DNA of 64,000 nt from Haberlea rhodopensis (GCA_907163345.1 CAJQUN010000040.1:2170001-2234000), one strand, 5' to 3'. Counted from the first letter of the stretch, positions 12,066-24,831 are shown. Notes: generated by a model not told the origin, from the sequence alone. Numbers and translations are program-made.

Positions 12066-13573
12066 TGTAAAAATTTCATACTAATTTAATATGTATTAAG
12101 TATCGAAAATAATATATGTTTCGTACCAATTTCATTCATAATTAGTACCAAAATTATATAGGTTTCATACCAATTTTATGTATACTTAGTACCGAAAACT
12201 TTACTTGTAATAAGTTTCGAATATAGTATAAGTCTCATACCAACTTCACGTGTAGTTAGTACCAAAATTATAAGATTTCATACCAATTTTATGCATAGTT
12301 AATATTGAAATTGTATAGGTTTCATACCAACTTTACGTGTAATAAGTTTCGAATATAGTATAAGTTTCATGCCAACTTCACGTGTAACTAGTACCACAAT
12401 GTATATGTTTCATACCAACTTCAAGTGTAATAAGTACCAAAATTGTATATATTTTATACCAACTTCATGTGTAATAAGTACCGAAAAAGTATAGGTTTCA
12501 TACCAATTTCATGTATAACTGTACCAAAATTGTATATGTTTCATATCAATTTCATGTGTAAGTAGTACCGAAATTGTAAAGATTTCATACCAATTTTATT
12601 TGTAATAAGTATCGAAAATAGAATATGTTTCGTACCAATTTTATTCGTAATTAGTACCAAAATTATAAGGATTTCATACCAATTTTATGCATAGTTGGTA
12701 CCGAAATTGTATAGGTTTCATACCAACTTTACGTCTAATAAGTTTCGAATAAAGTATAGATTTCATACCAACTTCACGTGTAACTAGTACCAAAATTGTA
12801 TATGTTTCATACCAACTTCAAGTGTAATAAGTACCAAAATTGTATATGTTTCATACCAACTTCGTGTGTAATAAGTACCGAAAAAGTATATGTTTCATAC
12901 CAATTTCATGTGTAACTTGTACCAAAATTGTATAATTTTCATACCAATTTCATGTGTAACTAGTACCAAAATTGTAAAGATTTCATACCAATTTCATTTG
13001 TAATAAGTACCGAAAATAGAATATGTTTCGTACCAATTTTATTCGTAATTAGTACCAAAATTATATGGTTTTCATACCAATTTTATGCATAGTTGGTACC
13101 AAAATTGTATAGGTTTCATACCAACGTTACGTGTAATAAGTTTCAAATATAATATATGTTTCATACCAACTTCACATGTAACTAGTACCAAAATTGTATA
13201 CGTTTCATACCAACTTCAAGTGTGATAAGTACCAAATTTGCATATGTTTCATACCAACTTCACGTGTAATAAGTACAGAAAATAGTATATGTTTCATACC
13301 AATTTCATTTGCAACTTGTACCAAAATTTTATAGATTTCATACCGATTTTATGTGTAATGTGTACCAAAATTGTATAGCTTTCGTACCGACTGTAATGAT
13401 TTCTCAAAATTAAAGTTCAACTTTTAATAGATGTGTATCATAGTTATTTTAATAAGACAGGGAGTTAGAACAAAATTTTATGTTGCAATAGGGAGTTTGA
13501 ATTAAATTTTTCTGACATGAAAACTGATTTCATAATTAAGTTTGATTATGATAAATTTTTTTTAAGTTTCTCC
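12066..13573 (-). repeat. Right arm of element A, outer part
   Basis: Reverse-oriented 44-bp units (TTTCATACCAATTTTATG, GTACCAAAATTGTATA) run to about 13400. About 170 bp of terminal unique sequence follows, inverted relative to 5382-5575. Confidence 0.9.
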
Positions 13574-13582
13574 TACAATAAT

Positions 13583-13879
13583 AAACAACATAAAATTCAG
13601 GATTCCATTTTTTTAAGGCGATGACATATATCAAATCTATCTAAAAGGATCTAGAATTATACTATTCATGTTGTACATAATAAGATATAAATGCACATTT
13701 TGATGAGAATGATAAGATTCGACATCTTTATTTTATCTAATGTTGACTATAGTTTTACGGTTGTTGGAGCTAAGATATTTATGTTATTCAAACTTTCAAT
13801 TTATTACCCTCATATAATCATTCATCATCTCATCTCACAACTCAAACGATGAATTTATTGATTATCATTAGTCGCGTGA

Positions 13880-13933
<54 letters not shown>

Positions 13934-14122
13934 TAGCACCCTATCGAAACACTTTTGGTGAAGGTTTTTTTCAAAAACTCAACACTGCCCTCACATACAC
14001 ATTAATTTCATGTAACTTATTTTTTTCCTAAATAACCATTGATCAACCTTATCCAACCAGATTCTTCGATGTTGTCGTGGACCATCCACTTTAGCACAAT
14101 TGTTGTATTATAAAACCGAATT

Positions 14123-14176
<54 letters not shown>

Positions 14177-14916
14177 ATTATAAAACCGAATTTGATATAT
14201 ATATATATATATATATAAAAGATAAAAGTACTAATAAACTAATGTATTCTATTTATATGTATTTATTGTGACAAAAAATCGATTATGTATAAAAATCGAT
14301 TATATGGTCACTAATATTAATAATAAATGAAACATACATTAAGTTGTGTGTGCAAACTAAGCCTTTCACTATGCAAATCTATGTGTGGGATGTCTTGACC
14401 TTTTACAATCTAAATTAATTGGTAGTTAATATATGAGAAGAAAAAGCTGTTGATAGAAAGGTTTTAATATTGAAATTAAATTAGGGAGAGATGGTCCATG
14501 ATAACATCTAAGAATCTGGGCAACGACGTTTCATCACCGGAAAGAAAAAATCACCTAAGAATGTATATATCAAGTTCTCGGCTATTAAGATATCATTTGA
14601 TATGTCAATAATAGTGAAATGACCATAATTTTTAATTATTCATCTCTCGCTTTATCACATTATATCTATCCTACCAAATAATCATCTAACGAATGGATGT
14701 ATACGATACTTACTTCATATGGCGTTAGCCAGAGTCAACTTTAGCAGCATTATCGTTTAGTGCAAGAATCCACGAGGACGATTGGCAATAATACAGCGCA
14801 TACTTTTTGAAAAGAAAACGAAAATATCTTACTCCATATCTGGTAATACATCTATAATTCTTAGCAATCGTTAGCTTCAACGTTGGATAAAAGAAAAAAC
14901 TATTTGAGAAAAGGGC
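13583..14916. other. Upstream region of the dioxygenase gene with microsatellites
   Basis: No gene was seen. It holds a (TA)n(TG)n tract at 13883-13932 and a 69-bp tandem duplication (14102-14170 and 14171-14216). Each duplicated copy is TGTTGTATTATAAAACCGAA followed by a TA run. The last 250 bp before 14917 presumably hold the promoter, but no element can be called with confidence. Confidence 0.6.
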
Positions 14917-16890
14917 ATGGATGAAATTTCAGCTCTTGCAAAATCAGAACTGGGCTCCAAGACAGTCCAGGAATTGGTTCAAAGTGAGGGTGACAATAAT
15001 GAAGAGGTGCCGAATAAATATATCTGGAGAGATGCTAATTATGGCCCCATAGATCTCACTGTTACTTTGAGTGGTGAAATCCCAGTTATTGATTTGAACC
15101 GTTTGGTTTCATCAGAAGCAGCAGCCGCCGCCATGGATGCAGAACTTAAGAAGCTTCAGTCTGCTCTTACTACATGGGGTTGCTTTCAGGTTGAGCTTTT
15201 TATTTGTATACATAGTTATTACTTACTGTCAGATTTTATTAGATACTTTGGTTTGTTCGTTTCGATTTTGAAGGGATCATAAATTGTTTCGATTTGTAAA
15301 TATTTGCATCGTAGTATAAAGGGTCTCTTGTAGAACCCCAGCCCGTTTGACATGCGGAATGACAAGTTTCATATACGGACTGATCAAGACAATAACTTGC
15401 ACATATATTGCTTAAAGATGGAATCATTATTGGTTATGATTAATTTTGATGATTCTTCAAGTTTTGCACAACATAGCTAAGAAATATCTAAATTAGTATA
15501 TATCGTTTAAATTTTGAATATCCAGGCAATAAACCATGGCATTGAAAATTCCTTCCTGGATGAACTGCGAAGTGTTTCAAGAAAATTTTTCCAGCTGCCC
15601 ATAATGGAAAAACAAAAATACGCTAGACCAGTAGATGGCATTGAAGGTTATGGCAGTGATATGGTTCTTTTCGAGAATCAATCCGTTGACTGGAATGATC
15701 GGTTGTATCTTTTAGTTAGTCCGAAAGATCAGCAAAAGCTCGAATATTGGCCTGAAAATCCAGAAACTTTCAGGTAACATCAGCCATTTTCTCGGTGTAA
15801 AACGTTGGGTTGTTTTTAGGACAACATATTCATTTGATAACCGTAGGGATTTTTAATCTTTCAGGAAGATGTTAGATGAGTATGCTGGTAGTTTAAGACA
15901 AATCCAAGAACTGATCCTAAAGGCTATAGCAAGATCATTAAGCTTACCAGAGAACTGCTTTTTGGACCAATTTGGGCAGCGGCCTACCATGTATGCAAGA
16001 TTCAACTACTATCCTCCATGTTCAAGGCCAGACATTGTTCTTGGGCTCAAACCACACGCAGATGGCTCGGGGATAACTATTCTACTGCAAGATGAAGTAG
16101 TAGAGGGCCTTCAAATGCTGAAAGATGATCGGTGGTTTCGAGTTCCCGTTATGCCTCAGGCCCTTCTTGTCAATGTTGGGGATCAACTTGAGGTATATGT
16201 TGTAAACTCATCTTTTTGTGGGTTTCGAGAATGAATTTCATAGCATGTTGTGTGAGATAGGAGGCTTTGATCTTTCAAAACACTTTGTTAGATGCTTGAG
16301 GTAGAATTGGGGACAACAAAGATTTTCATTTTGGAGTGGGCGAAGCACACTTTTCTAAAGAATATATTATTATAGTAGTAATGTCCAGGTTCAAGTCACA
16401 TTAGGTGCATAGATGATATTTTCTCTGCGAACCCTCCTAAGTTCCTGAAATTTCAACCATGCTTCTGGCCAAGTTTTCTATTTACAGCAATTCCGTAATG
16501 CTCATGACTGATGTTATACTGTGGGAGAAGTGTTGATTGATTTGTAGAGCTACACAATGGACTTATCCTCCCGGGCGTGATAGTGTATCTTATAGTTTTT
16601 CATAACTCCAGGATATCTTATAATCTCATCTTATCGGTCTTTTGTCCACGCAGATAATGAGCAACGGTATCGTCAGGAGCCCTATGCATCGAGCAGTTAC
16701 GAACTCTGTGAGGGAGAGATATACTCTAGCTATGTTCTGTGCTCCAGATCCTGAATTAGAGATTGGACCAGTGAATGAACTAGTTGATGACACAAAGTCA
16801 AGATTATACAAGAAAATAAGGAACTACCCCGAGATTTTTTTTCAATACTACCAGCAGGGAAAAAGGCCAATTGAAGCTGTTAGAATTTAG
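14917..16890 (+). CDS. 2-oxoglutarate/Fe(II)-dependent dioxygenase (DOXC class, SRG1/codeine-demethylase-like)
   Basis: There are four coding exons: 14917-15189, 15526-15773, 15865-16192 and 16654-16890. All have GT..AG borders and consistent phase, giving 361 residues, normal for the family. The N-terminal DIOX_N region reads EIPVIDLNRL (exon 1) and AINHGIE (exon 2). The iron ligands are H238 and D240 (KPHADGSG) and H295 (SPMHRAVTN). The 2-oxoglutarate-binding RxS motif is RYT (R305-T307), a conservative serine-to-threonine change. The soluble enzyme would couple oxidation of a small molecule to decarboxylation of 2-oxoglutarate. The wider clade includes SRG1-like, opiate O-demethylase and flavonoid demethylase enzymes. 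Substrate cannot be assigned from sequence. No defects were seen. The first ATG precedes the conserved N-terminus (VQELVQSE) and has no in-frame rival. Confidence 0.93.
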
Positions 16891-17148
16891 TTTTATATAC
16901 TGTTGAGAGGTGCCAACTTATTTTGTTTTGAGGTAAAATTTAATTTCTGAATTAAATTTCTCTCAGAGTTACAATCCTATATTGTGAAGAACTGTTTACA
17001 ATCATATATTGTGAAGAACTTGTGATAAATATATCACAATCTTGACGCACAGTCCATAACAAATAAAATTTGAAACATTATTAAAATATGGCACCAAATA
17101 AATGCGAAAAAGACTCAAAACAGATTACACACAGCACAATTTACATTC

Positions 17149-17380
17149 TCAAATCTTGTTCCCAAGTACTCCAATAAAGGAAGCCACCAAAGCCACGAGT
17201 ACAATCACCGCAGTAGGAGAAGAACTTATCCCACCGGAGGGTGGTGGCGCCGGCATCATCGGTGGCATAGGAGAAGGTGCCGGAGCCATGTGATTGTGGT
17301 GTTCGTGGCCATCATGTGCCGCCACGAATTTTACGAGGACTATAATGCAAGCTAAAAAAAGCAATTGATCTAAAAGCCAT
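17149..17380 (-). CDS. Arabinogalactan-peptide-like secreted protein, frameshift in signal peptide
   Basis: Read on the minus strand, ATG at 17380 opens MAFRSIAFF, the start of a signal peptide. The frame then runs off. The rest of the protein sits in the next frame: LACIIVLVKFVAA, then a short His-rich and Pro-rich segment (HDGHEHHNH, APAPSPMPPMMPAPPP), then a hydrophobic C-terminus (TAVIVLVALVASFIGVLG), with a stop at 17149. A run of seven A (17354-17360, T on the coding strand) is where the frames switch; six would join them into about 76 residues. AP/SP/PP motifs with hydrophobic ends are typical of AG peptides, whose prolines are hydroxylated and O-glycosylated and which are often GPI-anchored at the cell surface. 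The GC-only start in the second frame (GTG at 17394) is not credible. This is a pseudogene or a homopolymer sequencing error. Confidence 0.65.
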
Positions 17381-17463
17381 AGTTGTTGTGGCACCTAAAA
17401 AAATAGAGTAGCACACAAAAGGTTGGTACATTTTATTAGTCTTAAAAATATGTACTACGAGCT

Positions 17464-17569
17464 CATGTGCTAGCTTAGCTGGTAAGAGCTTACCTTTTAT
17501 TTTTGACAAACTCGAGTTCGAGTCCCGCAGTAAGCATGGATCATTGACTCTCCCTTAATAGAGACAAAT
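17464..17569 (+). mobile_element. Short tRNA-derived SINE (or SINE head) beside the AGP gene
   Basis: A box-like TAGCTTAGCTGGTAAGAGC (17470-17488) and B box-like GAGTTCGAGTCCCG (17513-17526) are spaced as in a tRNA-type internal promoter. An 8-bp direct repeat TACGAGCT (17456-17463 and 17570-17577) is a plausible target duplication. There is no A tail. It lies 84 bp upstream of the AGP start codon, in the opposite sense. It is not a tRNA gene because the acceptor stem and anticodon arm are absent. Confidence 0.6.
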
Positions 17570-17749
17570 TACGAGCTTTGCGCATAAATTATCATACGGA
17601 ATAATTGTTTTGAGGATTTTTAAATTTAGAAGGATAAAAGTTCCATATAAATATATGGCAAAGCCGCAAAGGAACTACTCTCCACTAAAAGATTAACGAC
17701 GTAATTTAAGTATAACTATGAGTGGAGTATAAAAATCCCAAATTCAGGT

Positions 17750-18245
17750 TTTCGGCAACGAACCCTCGTGTGGATTTCTAATAGACAATTTACACACGTG
17801 GTTTGAAAAAAAAATAGTTTTACCCCCTATGTTTTTTGAAATAGATAGTTTATCCCTTATGATTTGAAAATAAACAGTTTACTCACATGTGGTTTGCTGG
17901 ATTTGGATTTCAAATCTTTAATAGTTAATACGATTTCATACAAATTACATGGTTAATTTTGAAATTCATAGATTTCAAATCCAACATCTTCAATTTTAGA
18001 TTTCATTTGGATTTGATAAAAGAATTTGGATTTGAAAGAAATTTGAAATCCATTACATTTGTTAATAATAAATAAAAAAATATAAGTTGGTAAATTTCAA
18101 ATCTATAGATTTGAACAATACTCAAACAAGTTGGATGGATTTAAGATATTTTTTAATAATATCAAGATATTTCAAATTCATAATTCATAATTATTGAAGT
18201 CATTTCAAATCCAGTATCAAAATCACGGATGAAATGAAATCATCC
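17750..18245. mobile_element. MITE-derived sequence (two fragments)
   Basis: 17750-17900 has repeats like TAGTTTTACCCCCTATG and AAACAGTTTACTCACATGTGG, resembling the palindromic MITE at about 34795-35140. 17895-18245 is rich in inverted TTTGGATTTCAAATC / GATTTGAAATCC motifs typical of PIF/Harbinger- or hAT-type MITEs. Borders and target duplications could not be fixed. The remainder, to 18643, shows nothing recognisable. Confidence 0.45.
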
Positions 18246-18643
18246 AAAGACACGTAAAAATAGCATATATTGTAAATAAGCCGATTTGCTCAGAACTAAC
18301 CCAATTTCGATTGATCTCAATAGTTCGAGTAGATCTCAAATCAAGTTCAAATATCATAATCTAAGATCGAGTACTTGTCAAATTCAGGTTTCAAATAAGT
18401 CGTAGATGAAGTATCGGTTGCAAAAGCTAATGGAAAAAGTTAGCAAGCAATTCACATGACACGGTGAAAGAATAATACTAAAAACTATGTCCCAATATCT
18501 TCACAAGATTTGGCCATTTGATGACAGAATTTCTCCTCAAATCTAAATAAAATTAGAGATCAGCCAAGCAGATAATACTTTAATGGAAATTACAAAAAGT
18601 GGGAGCCGAGTTGGTAATTTAGAGCATCTCATATGTCTTTACT

Positions 18644-21600
18644 TCAGAAAATCTTGAAGAGCAAACCACCATGGGTGGCAAAGAAGGGGGCGAATACCAG
18701 GGATTCTACAGCCATAAGCTTGATAAGAATGTTCAAAGAGGGCCCAGATGTGTCCTTCAGAGGATCGCCGATCGTATCCCCGATTACAGCAGCTTTGTGG
18801 GGGTCGGATCCTTTAGGACCAAGACTTCGAGCATGCTCTGAAGCACCAGCCTACAGTCGCGGGATCATCAAAGAAAATTAGTGAATTAAGCGCATATTCA
18901 ATTGTCACGGGATTAAAATTCGGAACAAATCTGTACCTCGATGTATTTCTTGGCGTTATCCCAAGCACCGCCGGTATTGGAGGCAGAGATTGCGATCTGC
19001 ATGACATTATAAAGTGATAACAATGTTGTACAAAACAAACAGAAGTGTCAAAAGATTTTCCTGTTTAAATTGAAGCTCTTGGGAAGAACATATACTACTC
19101 AGATTTACGATGAATCACAATTTGAAATTATTTTCAAATTTGAGGGCGTCTCTCCTTGCCTGCCGGGCGTAAAAGAGATTCGGTCGGTACATCATTCTAG
19201 ATGGATGCACCAGTTATAGTCAGAGTTCCAATGTCAAGATGAAGCACGTTTCAATTAAATTACCTGAACACCAGAGACGAGAGATCCAGCAAGAACACCT
19301 GAAAGTGTTTGCACGCCAAAGAAAATACCGACGATAAGGGGTGTGAGCATGACAAGAGCACCAGGAGGTATCATTTCTCTGATAGACGCATCAGTGGATA
19401 TCTTAACACAACTTGCATAGTCGGGCTTTGTAGTGCCTTCCATAAGACCAGGGATAGTATTAAATTGCCGACGCACTTCTTCAACCATCTTCAAAGCAGC
19501 ACTACCGACACTCTTCATTGTCATTGCCGAGAACCAGTAAGGAAGCATAGCACCAACAATTAAACCGATGAAAACTTTTGGGGTCAAAACATCTACGGTT
19601 GAGATGGCAGCACGGCTCACAAATGCACCAAAAAGTGCAAGAGACACGAGAGCAGCGGACCCGATTGCAAATCCCTGAAATTAGGAGTAAGGATCGATAT
19701 AGATGATAGAAGTATCAAGATTGTCGATATATGAAACAAGTACCTTCCCGATAGCTGCAGTAGTGTTTCCTGCAGCATCAAGGGCATCAGTTCTTTCTCG
19801 AATTCTATGACTCATGCCTGCCATCTCAGCAATACCACCAGCATTGTCGCTGATGGGGCCATATGCGTCAATAGCCAGTCCAGTGGCTATGGTGCTAAGC
19901 ATTCCAAGGGCGGCCACTGCAATGCCGTACATTGCAGCGAAGGTAAAACTGACAAAAATGCTGATTGCTATAGCAAAAATTGGAATAATAACTGATTTGT
20001 ATCCCAATGCAAGGCCAAAAATTACGTTGGTGGCTGCTCCAGTACGGCAAGAATCAGCAACATCTTGCACGGGACTGAAAACAATGAAGAGATGACTTCA
20101 TCCATTTACTTTACAATTACTTCACACAAGATAACTGCCAGATATATACCTATAAGCATTGCTTGTATAGTACTCTGTGACAAACCCAATGATCAGACCA
20201 GCCCACAAACCAACAGCAACACATAAGAACAATTGCCTGCAACATTCAAATAATGCTGTTAAGCAATTTGAAAAAGAAGCAAGAAGATGGTATATATGGT
20301 TAAATATATGCACGTTTTTATGCAAAAATCTTAGAGAGGGAGGGAGAGAGCCATTCAAACTTATTACAATTTTCTCTTCGAGGAAAACAACAAGCTTCCA
20401 AATTTGAACGGGTACTTGTGAGACTGGATAATATGATTTATATGAAGGTATGGGAAATTAGAAATAAATTAAAGTATACAATGAGAGCAGTATGATTTAT
20501 ATGAAGGTATGGGAAATTAGAAATAAATTAAAGTATACAATGAAAGCAAAGCCATTAAGAAACTTGGGCCACACATTCAACTAACCAGCTTTTGACATCT
20601 TTCTGGGCTCCAAAATTAAATATTGTGAAGGAGGACGGAAGGGCAATGAAGCTGACAATAGCAATTCCAATTGTCATCAATACTGTGGAAATAATAAGTT
20701 GTTTCTTCAATGCTGGCTCAATTTCATTGACAGCCTTGACTTCAAAGAAGTCAGTGGCAAACAAGGTGGTCAGCAAACAAACAAGAATTCCAACAGAGCT
20801 GACAAGAAGAGGATATAACATAGCAGTCAAGTCATGATTGATTCCAAAAGATGAAATTGAAGCAACAACAAGGGCTGCACAGGAGGATTCTGCATAGGAG
20901 CCGAATAGATCAGATCCCATGCCAGCAATATCCCCAACATTGTCTCCAACATTATCTGCAATGACCTGCGACATTCTTCAAATATAAGTTTAAAATGCAA
21001 GAACATAAAAGAAAAGAAAATATTAGTAGCTATGTTTACTGTAGCCATACAGCAGGATTCCTGGGGTCATCCTCTGGAATGTTCCTTTCTAATTTGCCCA
21101 CGAGATCAGCCCCTACATCAGCAGCTTTTGTGTAGATACCTCCACCAACTCTGCCAAACAGAGCCATGGAAGATCCCCCAAGTCCGTAACCGGTTATAGC
21201 CTCAAATAGGCCTTCCCAGTCATCACCATAGTATAACTTGAACAGGTTGATTGCAATATACAAAACTAGAAGGCCATTTGCTGCAAGGAGGAAACCCATG
21301 ACTGCACCAGATCTAAAAGCAATTATGAAAGCCTTTCCAACACCCTTCCTAGCCTCCAATGTCGTTCGGGCATTGGCATAGGTGGCAATTTTCATTCCAA
21401 GAAATCCAGAAACCAAAGATGTGAGGCCGCCGAGAAGAAACGATACGGTGCTAAAGACAGCTGTCGCTAGAGCAGGCTTGCACAATTTGGTGCTATCAAA
21501 CGTACATGCTTGGCTCTTTGTACTGAATCCTTCCACAGAACCAAGGAAAAGGAAGACCAATATGGCAAAAGCAACCATGAAGATGCCAACGTACTTGTAC

Positions 21601-23264
21601 TCAGTAAATAGAAATGATGTTGCACCTGTTATATCACAATTAGCTTATAAGGATTGGAGACAAATAGTATGCACATATTTGACTTTTTTCTTATTTTCTA
21701 AAAATATAATGCTAGCTGGAAAAAAAAAGGATGAAAAAAAACGAAGATACAAACAAACAATAGAAATTCAAGCTCAAAAACATTATAAGTTTCCTAATAT
21801 CAACACTCACGTACACATTTTAAGATAAAGAAATCATTTTGAGGTCATCTCTACCACATGGCATAGCAGAAATATTTAATCCACGTCATGCCTAGGGTAC
21901 TTTGTCACTGATTAATTCATGACATACTTATCTTTCATGCTGGAAATAAATAATCTGCAGAATGTTAGTAGACAACGCCCATTATGGTATTACCTTTCAG
22001 ACAAAATTATAGTATAAGGACAAATAATCCAGACACAACCTATGACAAAAGAAACTTAGGGGAAAAAAGAAAATACAGGAATCCAATCGTAAGGCTAGAA
22101 GAGCGACTTTATGCCAACATAGCACTAAATTAGAGTGACGTAGAGAAACTATACGTGTACAGCAATTAGAAAACCTCACTAGAAACCAACAAAAGAAAAT
22201 CTAATTTGAACGAGGCTTACAAGCTTATACAATGGTGAAATTGGCACTGCCACTTGTTATCGATCAATTTAGAATAAGGACAATAACAATAACTGTAAAT
22301 AATAATAATGATGAGAACCAACATCAAAGGCTCGACACGTGTAAATGAAGAAAGTATCATAATAAATAGTAACAACTATGTTTAACAAAGAAGCATGACC
22401 ATGGATCCTTTTAGAAGATCAACGCCATAGGCATTGACAAGGAGGAAAGCAAGAACAATTCTTTAATCAGCTAGCAAGACGACGGCTAAAAAACTTAGTC
22501 TTCGATTTTCACACGCACAGAGATATTAAGAGAGATTTACAAATCACAAAATATATATACGAAATAGCATGCTTTTAACTTTTCCACCATGAGGAAGGAA
22601 CAATAAGAGAAACAAAGAAAAAGGGGCAGAAATAATAAAGGGAAATAAACTCGTGTAAGACAATAAATTTCAACCAGGAAGTCGAGAGTGCTGAAGGCAT
22701 AATGGCATACGTTACGCCGTTAATATTATAAGATATGAGGTAGACCCATATTTCCCAGGCAGAATTATAAAAAGATGTAACAGATGTTGTATTCATATTA
22801 GTACATACTTTAATCAATTGAAATAACAGGTAACAAACAGTCAAGAACAAAATCTGCCAATCCATCCTCGAAACCAAGCAAAACCCATATCCTCGAGACC
22901 TCAACCATAATATTGTTCAGTACGAATGCTTGACTCTCCCTCGTAAACAAATCTCCCTGGGTCAAAAATATCAACAAACAAAACCAATGCACAGAATATA
23001 TAAACACAAAAATACACCTTCAGATATGGCAGTTTGGATGTCCGCGCATTTCCGTACAACAGAATGCTCGTTGATGCCTTCTTCCTCCTCGATTAGAGCT
23101 TCGTTAAACCCATTTTTGCCGTCGGCGGAGCTAGATTTGTCAGCTGAAAGCTTTACCTTCGAAACCAGCAGCCATTGGAAGAGGGCGAAGATGATGCCCA
23201 CGACCGCGCAGAGGGGGATGATGATTTCGGTGCCGAAATCTGGAAGCAGCGTCGACCCGCCCAT
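18644..23264 (-). CDS. AVP1: Type I vacuolar H+-translocating pyrophosphatase
   Basis: Eight exons on the minus strand: 23018-23264, 21051-21625, 20586-20965, 20150-20236, 19744-20074, 19264-19674, 18937-18996 and 18644-18850. All junctions are GT..AG and in phase. The 765-residue product matches plant V-PPases (about 765-770). It is a multispanning tonoplast pump that hydrolyses cytosolic pyrophosphate to move H+ into the vacuole. Visible signatures are [12 protein letters not shown] near 59-70, the catalytic block DVGADLVGK at 252-260 followed by [19 protein letters not shown], and GNTTAA at 532-537. Alanine at the last position marks the K+-dependent class. The C-terminal conserved segment [20 protein letters not shown] is in exon 8. 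Intron 1 is the longest (21626-23017) and holds nothing recognisable. No defects were seen. Confidence 0.98.
20432..20545. repeat. 59-bp tandem duplication in a V-PPase intron
   Basis: Two nearly identical copies (20432-20490 and 20491-20545) begin TATGATTTATATGAAGGTAT. They lie in the intron between exons 3 and 4 and differ at only a few bases, so the duplication is recent. Confidence 0.9.
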
Positions 23265-23415
23265 CTCTTCTTTGTGTGCAGAGGGATCTGCGTGGGAAGA
23301 GATATGGGGCAGAGAAAGAGGTGAAATGTGTGTTTGGCTGTGGAGGGCGACGCTGAATTTATGCGGTGAAGGCCGAGGGGTGTGAGAAATTCTGGATTTT
23401 TTTTCAAAAAAACTG

Positions 23416-23640
23416 GTTTATATACTATATTATAATGGCTAAGCCCCTTATACTAACTACCTTGGTATGACAAATTTGAATTTACCAAACTACCCCTCCA
23501 ATGGTTTGTTGTGGTTCTTTGTTGCATCTTTTGAATTGTAATATTAATCAATGTATATGTCTCATTTATTTCATTACACGTATAAATTCGTATGCATTAT
23601 ATATTACGTTACACATGCAACGCGTGTGCGTCATCTGCTA
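23416..23640 (+). mobile_element. Probable small non-autonomous Helitron near the V-PPase 5' end
   Basis: The right end reads ACACATGCAACGCGTGTGCG, a short hairpin, then TCATCTG and CTAG followed by T, the usual Helitron 3' layout. The left end, TATATACTATATTATAATGG, resembles the start of common plant mini-Helitrons, but the terminal TC is not clear. It starts only about 150 bp upstream of the V-PPase start codon, so it sits in the promoter or 5' UTR. Confidence 0.5.
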
Positions 23641-24831
23641 GTATATATTATGTTAAAACTATTATTGCCATTCAAAATAGCAAAATCTATGCATGAAACT
23701 ATCGCTATATATTTATTACATCATTCAAGCAATTATATTAATTTGCTAGTCATGCCTTTTTTTAATCATGGGAGAAAGTTGATAAGAAAGTTGAATTTTC
23801 ATAACATAATTCAAAGTAAAGTTCGTGTTGACTAGCCTCCTACCTTAGCGAATGGTATAGACTCTTGTTTTCTTTTGAGACGACTCAGTTTCGAATTTGG
23901 ACTGTGACACAAAAATATTTGTAAAATCCCCCATTCTAGACCACAGCAAAGGAACTTGGATAAATCAAAGTAAAAGAATAGCACATCGATTTAATTGTCA
24001 ATAATTTGATGGATAAAATTTTTTTGAAAAGCCCATTGTTTATATTTATGTACAGTAATTTACTTTAATGATTTAGAAAATTCTAACACGAGTTAGGTGC
24101 ACCAAATGGGATCTACGAGACATTCGTTTGACAAAGGTATTTTATTTAATCATAATTTTTTTCAAACATATTTGATAGTTATGATGAAAAGGTATTTTAA
24201 AAAGGTATTTCTTATGATAAGAAATATATATTAACGCAGGATCAAGTGTTTATCATTAGATCAAAAAATATAATCGATACATAGCTAACCATTTATAAAT
24301 ATACAGAAGAATTGTTTTGTTTGGAGTCTTATTCAGACACTCCAACAAATCAGTTCTTTAGTATCATATATATATATAAATTCTGAAACGGATATTATTA
24401 TTTTATATATAACACATGTTTTGTAAGTTCTAATAATTTACTTCCTTGTTCTTTAGTCTCGCTAGCACCAACACTTTTGTTTTTGTTTTTGTTAAAGCTA
24501 ATATGGTATGAGTTTTATTCTATTTTCAGTTTGATTCTTTTTAAATTGAACAAAATTAATTAAAATGTTAAAGAAAGTAAAATGTAGGATCAATTGCTCA
24601 ACTTCACCAAAAGTTATAGTTTATGATAACGGTACAATTTCAATCTTTTAAACCGTAGCGTCCCAAATATCACGCTTCGATTGATCTCCTAACAATGAGA
24701 ATTATTACTCCCCAACTATCTACTTCATAATAATTGCACTACCTTACAACTCAATTGAATCAACATGTGACTATAATACTAATGGTAAGTGTTTTGTCAT
24801 TTTATCAGATGATATTACTTGTGGTGTCGGT
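23641..24831. other. Intergenic, AT-rich, nothing recognised
   Basis: No coding region, RNA gene or repeat border was found. It contains scattered A/T tracts and a short TA run at about 24368-24380. Confidence 0.5.

Larger units (their letters stand above)
5382..13573. mobile_element. Foldback-like element A, long repeat-built inverted arms, with two nested solo LTRs
   Basis: The two ends are inverted copies. The left end begins GGGAAAACCC; read inward on the minus strand, the right end begins GGAGAAACTT. About 180 bp of unique terminal sequence on each side is clearly alignable, including AAACTTAATTATG and TTCTAACTCCC/TTCTAACTCTC. Inside this come long arms built of degenerate repeats of about 44 bp in opposite orientation. 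An imperfect 9-bp target duplication, TACAATAAA/TACAATAAT, is at 5373-5381 and 13574-13582. Removing two nested LTRs (7793-9399 and 10000-12060, with one copy of each target duplication) leaves about 4.5 kb, the same size as element B. There is no transposase. The 9-bp duplication suggests Mutator-superfamily mobilisation (inference). Confidence 0.85.

Noticed and set aside
17464..17569. tRNA gene
   Set aside because: A and B boxes are present, but no acceptor stem or anticodon arm can be folded. The same holds for 25455-25560, 36412-36678 and 41764-41850.
19309..21828. Plus-strand open frames opposite the V-PPase gene
   Set aside because: They are antisense shadows of well-supported minus-strand exons.
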